NCBI GenBank assembly: GCA_963664655.2
Contig: OY761554.1
Coordinates: forward strand, 434,001 to 498,000
Length of the DNA: 64,000 bases
Source: Desulfospira sp963664655
GTDB lineage: Bacteria; Desulfobacterota; Desulfobacteria; Desulfobacterales; Desulfobacteraceae
Direction: 5' to 3'
Part shown: one piece after another, positions 59,544 to 64,000 of the stretch
Position numbering within the stretch: the stretch's first letter is position 1
Layout: every line of letters begins with the position of its first letter
Translations under genes and position numbers: made by a program
Notes under the pieces: generated by a model
What the model saw: the letters and a program-made list of their open reading frames with translations, nothing else
Databases searched by the model: none
Told to the model about the DNA's origin: nothing

Positions 59544-60584
59544 ATGAAAACCCATATCAAAATCAACTTTATGTTTATTGCAGCAGCTGTTTTTATCTGG
59601 TGGCCCGGGGTTTCCCAGGCCGGGCAGATCACCGATATGCACGGCCGGAGGGTTGAAGTGCCCGATGAGATCCATACGGTATACGGCACCAGCCCCCCGG
59701 TCACCTACATGCTCTATGCCGTTGTCCCGGAACTGATTGGCGGCCTTAATTTCCCCTGCCGGGAAAAGGAAAAACCATACCTGCCGGCCCGCGTGCAAAC
59801 GCTTCCGGTGATCGGCGGATGGTTTGGCCAGGGGCGGACCCCCAACCTGGAAACCCTGATGCAGGTAAATCCCGATGTTGTTCTGGCCTGGCATATGAAA
59901 AATTCGCCCATCAGCCAAAAAATAGAAGAAACCCTGGCGCCATTGGGTTTTCCGGTACTCTACATGTCCCTGGACAGGCTCGAAGATTATCCTGAAGCCT
60001 TTCGGTTTTTAGGGCGGCTGCTCCATCGGGAAGAAAAGGCCGGGGCAATGGCAGGCCATGCACAGGAAATCCTGGATAAAATCAATGCCGTGACCGGGGC
60101 CATAGCCCCATCCGACAAGGTATCGGTTTACTATGCCGAGGGCATGGACGGCCTGAGTACGGAATGTGATGCCTCCATCCATGCACAGCTTATTGCGATA
60201 TGCGGCGGCATCAATGTTCACAAATGCCCGGCCCGCACCGTTTACGGCATGGAAAAGGTTTCCGTGGAGCAGGTAATGAATTATGCGCCGGACGTAATCA
60301 TCTCCTTTGAACGCCGTTTTTATGATGCCGTATTTCAGGACCCGCGGTGGCAGAATATCCCTGCGGTCAAAAACCGCAGGGTCTGTCAGATTCCAAGTTC
60401 CACGCTTAACTGGTTTGACCGCCCCCCTTCCTTTATGCGGCTTTTAGGGGCACAATGGCTGCTCCATAGCTTATACCCTGAAAAGTATGACCTGGATATG
60501 GTGACCGAAATCCGGAAATTCTACCGCCTTTTTTTGAATTATAATTTAGACCGGAACGCTGCTGAAAGCATCATGGAACCATGA
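59544..60584 (+). CDS. FepB/BtuF-type periplasmic substrate-binding protein
   Basis: 346 residues. A signal peptide ends near WPGVSQA-GQ. The class III binding-protein pattern is present: DMHGRRVEVPDEI, LNPDVVLAW-like VNPDVVLAWHM, and VMNYAPDVIISF. Three cysteines (Cys in FPCRE, TECDAS, HKCPAR) might bind metal or form disulfides. It completes a FecCD-type importer with the two preceding genes. Which chelate it binds cannot be told; the TonB receptor upstream is the likely partner. It is convergent with the racemase-like gene, 15 bp apart. Confidence 0.92.
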   Translation: MKTHIKINFMFIAAAVFIWWPGVSQAGQITDMHGRRVEVPDEIHTVYGTSPPVTYMLYAVVPELIGGLNFPCREKEKPYLPARVQTLPVIGGWFGQGRTPNLETLMQVNPDVVLAWHMKNSPISQKIEETLAPLGFPVLYMSLDRLEDYPEAFRFLGRLLHREEKAGAMAGHAQEILDKINAVTGAIAPSDKVSVYYAEGMDGLSTECDASIHAQLIAICGGINVHKCPARTVYGMEKVSVEQVMNYAPDVIISFERRFYDAVFQDPRWQNIPAVKNRRVCQIPSSTLNWFDRPPSFMRLLGAQWLLHSLYPEKYDLDMVTEIRKFYRLFLNYNLDRNAAESIMEP

Positions 60585-60599
60585 CGGACAAGCTCCAGA

Positions 60600-61316
60600 T
60601 TACCCCCAGGGCCGGTTCAGAATGGACCAGGCATACCCCACAAGGGTGGTGATATCAAACACGGGCAGGCCGCCGGCGGCTCGCCTGACCGCAGCGGCAT
60701 AGGGGGGAAGGTTGGTGCATTCCAGGACAATGGCCCCCACATCGGGATGGTCCTGCACCAGTCTGGCGGTCACAGCCGCCACTTCTTTTTGGCATTGCGC
60801 CTGGTCCAGGCGCTGTTTTCCATGGATAAATACGGCGCTAAATTCCCTGGAATCATCCATGCCGGCAATGGCCAGGGGATAATTTTCAATGCCCACGGCC
60901 GCCAGGTGATGGTCTGTCAGACTGGCTTTGCGGGCCGTGATAATTCCGACTTTGCGGTCCTTTCCAATCACCGATGCCGCCAGGGGAACCTGGAGCAGGC
61001 TTGATGAGAACACCGGCACATCAAGGGCATGGGAAAGTTCCCTTTGGAACAGGGCCAGAAAGCCGCAGGAGGTTGAAATGGCACCGGCCCCTTCCCTGGA
61101 AAGTTCCCGGCCGGCCCGGATAAACGGCTTGATCAGGGTCCGGTCCGGGTTGAGAACAATGCGGTCCACACCGGCCCCGGCCACCGTTTTGTACCGGACC
61201 GGGAACCCAAAGGTGGCAGGATTGCCCACATCCCCGATGATCCGGGGAAATACCGTGTCCAGCATGATAATCCCGACAAAAGGTGAACCAGGGGGGGGCG
61301 CATCATTTTTCACCAT
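60600..61316 (-). CDS. Asp/Glu racemase superfamily protein
   Basis: 238 residues. Both catalytic cysteines of the superfamily are in place: Cys84 in STSCGFL and Cys200 in VLECTNLPPY. The family includes aspartate, glutamate and hydantoin racemases and maleate isomerase. The ATG is two bases after the stop of the upstream dehydrogenase subunit, with CAGGGGG as ribosome-binding site, so it is the last gene of that operon. It may supply the D- or L-isomer needed by the dehydrogenase; its substrate is unknown. Confidence 0.82.
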   Translation of the reverse strand: MVKNDAPPPGSPFVGIIMLDTVFPRIIGDVGNPATFGFPVRYKTVAGAGVDRIVLNPDRTLIKPFIRAGRELSREGAGAISTSCGFLALFQRELSHALDVPVFSSSLLQVPLAASVIGKDRKVGIITARKASLTDHHLAAVGIENYPLAIAGMDDSREFSAVFIHGKQRLDQAQCQKEVAAVTARLVQDHPDVGAIVLECTNLPPYAAAVRRAAGGLPVFDITTLVGYAWSILNRPWG

Positions 61317-61318
61317 GT

Positions 61319-62758
61319 TTACCCCCTGCCGTCACTTGGCTCAGGTTCCAGAAAAGCCGCCACGCTCAAGTTTTTCACCGGAATACGGCAATGGGCCGTC
61401 CCCATATCGGCCGGGGCCCGGCCGGTCAATGCGCAGACAATATCCTGAATGATCCGGCCGCAGGTTCTGCCCTGGCAGGCCCCCATACCGGCCCGGGTGA
61501 GCTTTTTAATGCCGTCCGGGGTGTTAAATCCCCGGGCCACGGCCCGGCGGATCTCCCCCATGGAGATGTTTTCACAACGGCAGATCAGGACATCGTCCTC
61601 AATTTGTGTCCATGCGGTTTCAGGGACCCGGCACAGCCGGTTGAAAAATACGGCATACTCCCGCTGTGCCCGGATACCTTTCTGAAGCCGTTCTATCCGT
61701 TGGGTAAAGCCTTTGATCTTTGGTTTTCCGCCGGAAAGCCGCTGAAGAACCGCCAGGGCTGAGAGTTCTCCTTCAAGCAGGGATTTTTTGGCCCCGGCAA
61801 TGCCGGTCAGCTCCCCTGCGGCAAACACCGAGGCAAGGGAGGACTCACACCGGTCGTCAACATCGACCTTCCAGCCGCCCTGTCCGGCATCATGGCAGAT
61901 CCGGCAGCCGGCCTGGGCAGCCAGTTCCAGGTTGGGAACAAAGCCGTACCCGCAGGCCATGGCATCGGCGCTCATGGTTTTTGTTCTGCCCGGAATAACC
62001 CGGCCCGATCTGTCGGTCTTTGCCATCACCGCCGTATCAAATCCTGCCTTTCCCCGGGCCTCTAGCACGCGCCATCCCCGGTAAACCGGGACGTGATGGC
62101 GCATCAGGCTTGCCAGATAGGCCCCGCCTTCAACCAGTTTGGGCCAGTGCTTAAATGCCAGGGGGAAAAATGCGGCCTGGTCCGCCAGCCGGTTTTCATC
62201 GGCCAAGCCGGCCACCTGTCCGCCGTTTTTGAGAAGTCCCCAGGCCAGGGCCATCATCAGAGGGCTGGTTCCGGCAACAACGGTTCTGGCACCGGGCAGT
62301 ACGCCATGGCTTTTCATGAGGATCTGGGCCGCCCCCAGGGACATGACACCGGGCAGGGTCCAGCCCCGGAAGGGCAGAAAGGTTTCCCTGGCACCGGTGG
62401 CCAGGATCAGGACTTGTGCCCGCACTTCAACAAGACGGGAAGCCCCCGGACGGTCCGGGTCCGACACATTGAGCAGCAGGCAGTTGTCCTGATAAATGCC
62501 GGCCACCTGGGTATGAAATGACCAGTCAATGTCCCGGTGGCGTCCCAGGCTGTCCGCCAGGCCGAATCCTGCCGATTTTAACCGATCCGGTTCCCTTCCG
62601 GATTGTTGCGCCATGGGCATCCGCCTGAGCAGCTGCCCGCCCTTATGGCTGTTTTCCTCTATCACAAGGATGGAAAGCCCCTGGCCGGCCAGGGTCCGGG
62701 CCGCAGAAAGGCCGGCCAGACCGGCCCCCACAATCACCACATGGTATGCCGGTTTCAT
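61319..62758 (-). CDS. FAD/NAD-binding subunit of a three-component dehydrogenase, with BFD-like domain
   Basis: 479 residues from ATG 62758 (GGAG nine bases upstream); the frame is open further upstream inside the 2Fe-2S gene. GAGLAGLSAA (11-20) binds the dinucleotide, and VFAAGELTGIAGAK is the second FAD motif. The C-terminal part has CRCEN and GMGACQGRTCG, a BFD-like 2Fe-2S site. This is the alpha subunit type of HcnB, opine oxidase OoxA and D-hydroxyproline dehydrogenase complexes. It overlaps the 2Fe-2S gene by four bases (ATGA). Confidence 0.9.
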   Translation of the reverse strand: MKPAYHVVIVGAGLAGLSAARTLAGQGLSILVIEENSHKGGQLLRRMPMAQQSGREPDRLKSAGFGLADSLGRHRDIDWSFHTQVAGIYQDNCLLLNVSDPDRPGASRLVEVRAQVLILATGARETFLPFRGWTLPGVMSLGAAQILMKSHGVLPGARTVVAGTSPLMMALAWGLLKNGGQVAGLADENRLADQAAFFPLAFKHWPKLVEGGAYLASLMRHHVPVYRGWRVLEARGKAGFDTAVMAKTDRSGRVIPGRTKTMSADAMACGYGFVPNLELAAQAGCRICHDAGQGGWKVDVDDRCESSLASVFAAGELTGIAGAKKSLLEGELSALAVLQRLSGGKPKIKGFTQRIERLQKGIRAQREYAVFFNRLCRVPETAWTQIEDDVLICRCENISMGEIRRAVARGFNTPDGIKKLTRAGMGACQGRTCGRIIQDIVCALTGRAPADMGTAHCRIPVKNLSVAAFLEPEPSDGRG

Positions 62759-63093
62759 GGATGCGTCTCCGTTTCCCCGTTTGAGGGAAGGGCCGTTGCC
62801 CCTTTTGAAAATGAAACCGCCATGCCGTCCTTGACCCGGGTCATGCAGGCGCGCTGGTCCGGGACCCCGTCCACGGTGACCAGGCACTCGTAACAGACCC
62901 CCATGCCGCAGAAAACCCCGCGTCCGGGGCTTTCGCCGTCCTGCCTGAATACCCGGATGCCTGCGGCGGTCAGGGCCGCATGGATGGTTTCGCCGTCAAA
63001 GGCGTCCACGGGCTGCCCGTTAAACGTGATGGTGACCGGTTTTCCCCTGTTAACCCCCGGGATTCTCAAATCTGTTTTGCCCTGGTCTGTCAT
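62755..63093 (-). CDS. Small 2Fe-2S ferredoxin subunit of the dehydrogenase
   Basis: 112 residues. The cysteines are C62-x4-C67-x2-C70-x12-C83 (GVFCGMGVCYECLVTVDG ... QRAC), the pattern of HcnA-type subunits. It passes electrons between the two flavoproteins. It overlaps its neighbours by four bases on both sides, so subunits are made together. Confidence 0.92.
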   Translation of the reverse strand: MTDQGKTDLRIPGVNRGKPVTITFNGQPVDAFDGETIHAALTAAGIRVFRQDGESPGRGVFCGMGVCYECLVTVDGVPDQRACMTRVKDGMAVSFSKGATALPSNGETETHP

Positions 63094-64000
63094 GCCTGGT
63101 TTTCTCCTGGTTCCATAAGTGGTTCCATAAGTGGTTCCATAAGTGGCTCCATAGATGGTTCCATAAAACGGCCGGGTGAAAACGCCGACAGGTCCACATC
63201 CATATCCCGGCCCAGAATCATGCGGGCCATCAGATGGCCTGTGACCGGGGCCAGGGCAATACCGTCGCCTTCGTGGCCGGCAGCCATATAAAAATTGTTC
63301 AGCCCCCTTACAGGCCCCAGGATGGGCAGCCCGTCCGGGGTATAGGGCCTGAGTCCCGCAAAAGTCCGGATCACCTGGAATTTTTCAAGCACCGGCACCA
63401 GGGCCGCGGTCTGTCTTAAAATCTTTTTCATCCCGTCCAAAGTGGTGGTTTTGTCAAAGCCGGCAAACTCCCGGGTGGAACCCAGCAGCAAATTGCCGTT
63501 TTCCGTCTGCTCCATGGAAATTCCCTGGCCTGCGGAAGCCGCCAGGGCCGGATCAAACTTGGCGGCAATATAGCTGGCTGACAGCAGACAATGGTTCAGC
63601 ACCCGCCGGTCTGCCCGGGTCACCACGATCTGGCCCCGCCGGGGCGTGACGGGCATGGACACCCCGGCAAGTTCCCCTGTCCGGCCGGCCAGGGCACCAC
63701 AGGCATTGACCGTTACATCCGCATAAACAGGGCCTTTATTGGTCTCAACCCCGGTCACGGTGGAATGCTTTTGGCAAAACCCGGTCACCCGGGTCCGGGT
63801 TAAAATGGTGGCACCAAGCTGTTTTGCCGCCAGGACAAGGCCTAAGGTCAGGCGGATGGGATTGACCTGGGCGTCCAGGGGTGAAAAAGCCGCCCCGGTG
63901 ATATCACGGGACAGAAACGGTTCTTTTTCCAGGGTCTGTTCCCGGTCCAGAAGACAGACATCCAGCCCGATCTGTTTCTGTGCCGTTACATACTTTTCCA
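63090..64000 (-). CDS. DAO-type FAD oxidoreductase subunit, 5' end outside window
   Basis: About 303 residues are visible; the frame is open to the window edge, so the FAD-binding N-terminus is missing. The visible part has VTVNACGALAGRTGELAG, PVTPRRGQIVVT, GSTREFAGFD and the C-terminal FAD motif FAGLRPYTPDGLPILGPVRGLNNFYMAAGHEGDGIALAPVTG, as in sarcosine, glycine and D-amino-acid oxidases and HcnC. It would oxidise the substrate amine. The C-terminus ends with repeated MEP[LS] units coded by a 12-bp repeat. It is the first visible gene of the four-gene operon. Confidence 0.9.
   Translation of the reverse strand, partial: EKYVTAQKQIGLDVCLLDREQTLEKEPFLSRDITGAAFSPLDAQVNPIRLTLGLVLAAKQLGATILTRTRVTGFCQKHSTVTGVETNKGPVYADVTVNACGALAGRTGELAGVSMPVTPRRGQIVVTRADRRVLNHCLLSASYIAAKFDPALAASAGQGISMEQTENGNLLLGSTREFAGFDKTTTLDGMKKILRQTAALVPVLEKFQVIRTFAGLRPYTPDGLPILGPVRGLNNFYMAAGHEGDGIALAPVTGHLMARMILGRDMDVDLSAFSPGRFMEPSMEPLMEPLMEPLMEPGENQA
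63109..63168 (-). repeat. Five 12-bp tandem repeats in the C-terminus of the DAO-type subunit
   Basis: GGTTCCATAAGT occurs three times without change (63109-63144), then GGCTCCATAGAT and GGTTCCATAAAA. It encodes the MEPS-MEPL tail. The unit is a multiple of three, so copy-number change would alter length only. Confidence 0.95.

Noticed and set aside
62759..62887. N-terminal extension of the FAD subunit
   Set aside because: It lies in another frame of the 2Fe-2S gene; the FAD-binding sequence begins just after ATG 62758, which has its own ribosome-binding site.

Overview
The window looks like a chromosomal segment of a Gram-negative anaerobe of the Desulfobacterales (Desulfobacter, Desulfobacula or Desulfotignum type). 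This rests on gene content and style, not on a database search: many two-component proteins, TonB receptors, a NapH/NosR-type polyferredoxin, a YfiR-family protein, a PEP-CTERM-type protein and a very large RHS protein. No rRNA, tRNA or CRISPR array was seen.

Layout. 1-9 kb is housekeeping: the end of a xerC-like recombinase gene, hslV-hslU, argB-argD-argF-argH (argG absent), an LptM-like lipoprotein, folK and a TalC/Fsa-type transaldolase. 9-21.6 kb is a signalling block: a large membrane histidine kinase with two response regulators (one a GGDEF diguanylate cyclase), a convergent regulator with a four-cysteine tail, then TonB receptor, YfiR-like protein, hybrid kinase, kinase-bearing regulator and a single-domain regulator. 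21.7-40.7 kb is a minus-strand surface locus: a transglutaminase-like protein, a 4562-residue secreted beta-helix/FN3/RHS protein, and a 1400-residue FN3/dockerin-like protein.

41-50.5 kb is accessory and rearranged. It holds a PocR-domain sensor, an OmpR-type regulator/kinase pair, copies of a 92-bp double-hairpin repeat, an insertion sequence, a metal-binding protein gene with a damaged start, a PEP-CTERM-type gene between 82-bp direct repeats, and a lipoprotein. 50.9-60.6 kb is a nine-gene uptake locus: a HypB/CobW-like NTPase, an ABC ATPase and a substrate-binding-type protein with no export signal, a methyltransferase, a TonB receptor, a CcoN/NapH-like fusion, and a FecCD-type importer. 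60.6 kb to the end is a minus-strand operon for a three-component amine or D-amino-acid dehydrogenase with an Asp/Glu-racemase-like protein.

The most notable regulatory signal is a 20-bp dyad in tandem upstream of both the transglutaminase/RHS operon and the PEP-CTERM gene. The two best copies match at 19 of 20 positions. In both places the dyads lie about 120-135 bp upstream of a GG-N10-GC sigma-54-type promoter (strong at the PEP-CTERM gene, weaker at the other), which suggests one co-regulated cell-surface regulon.
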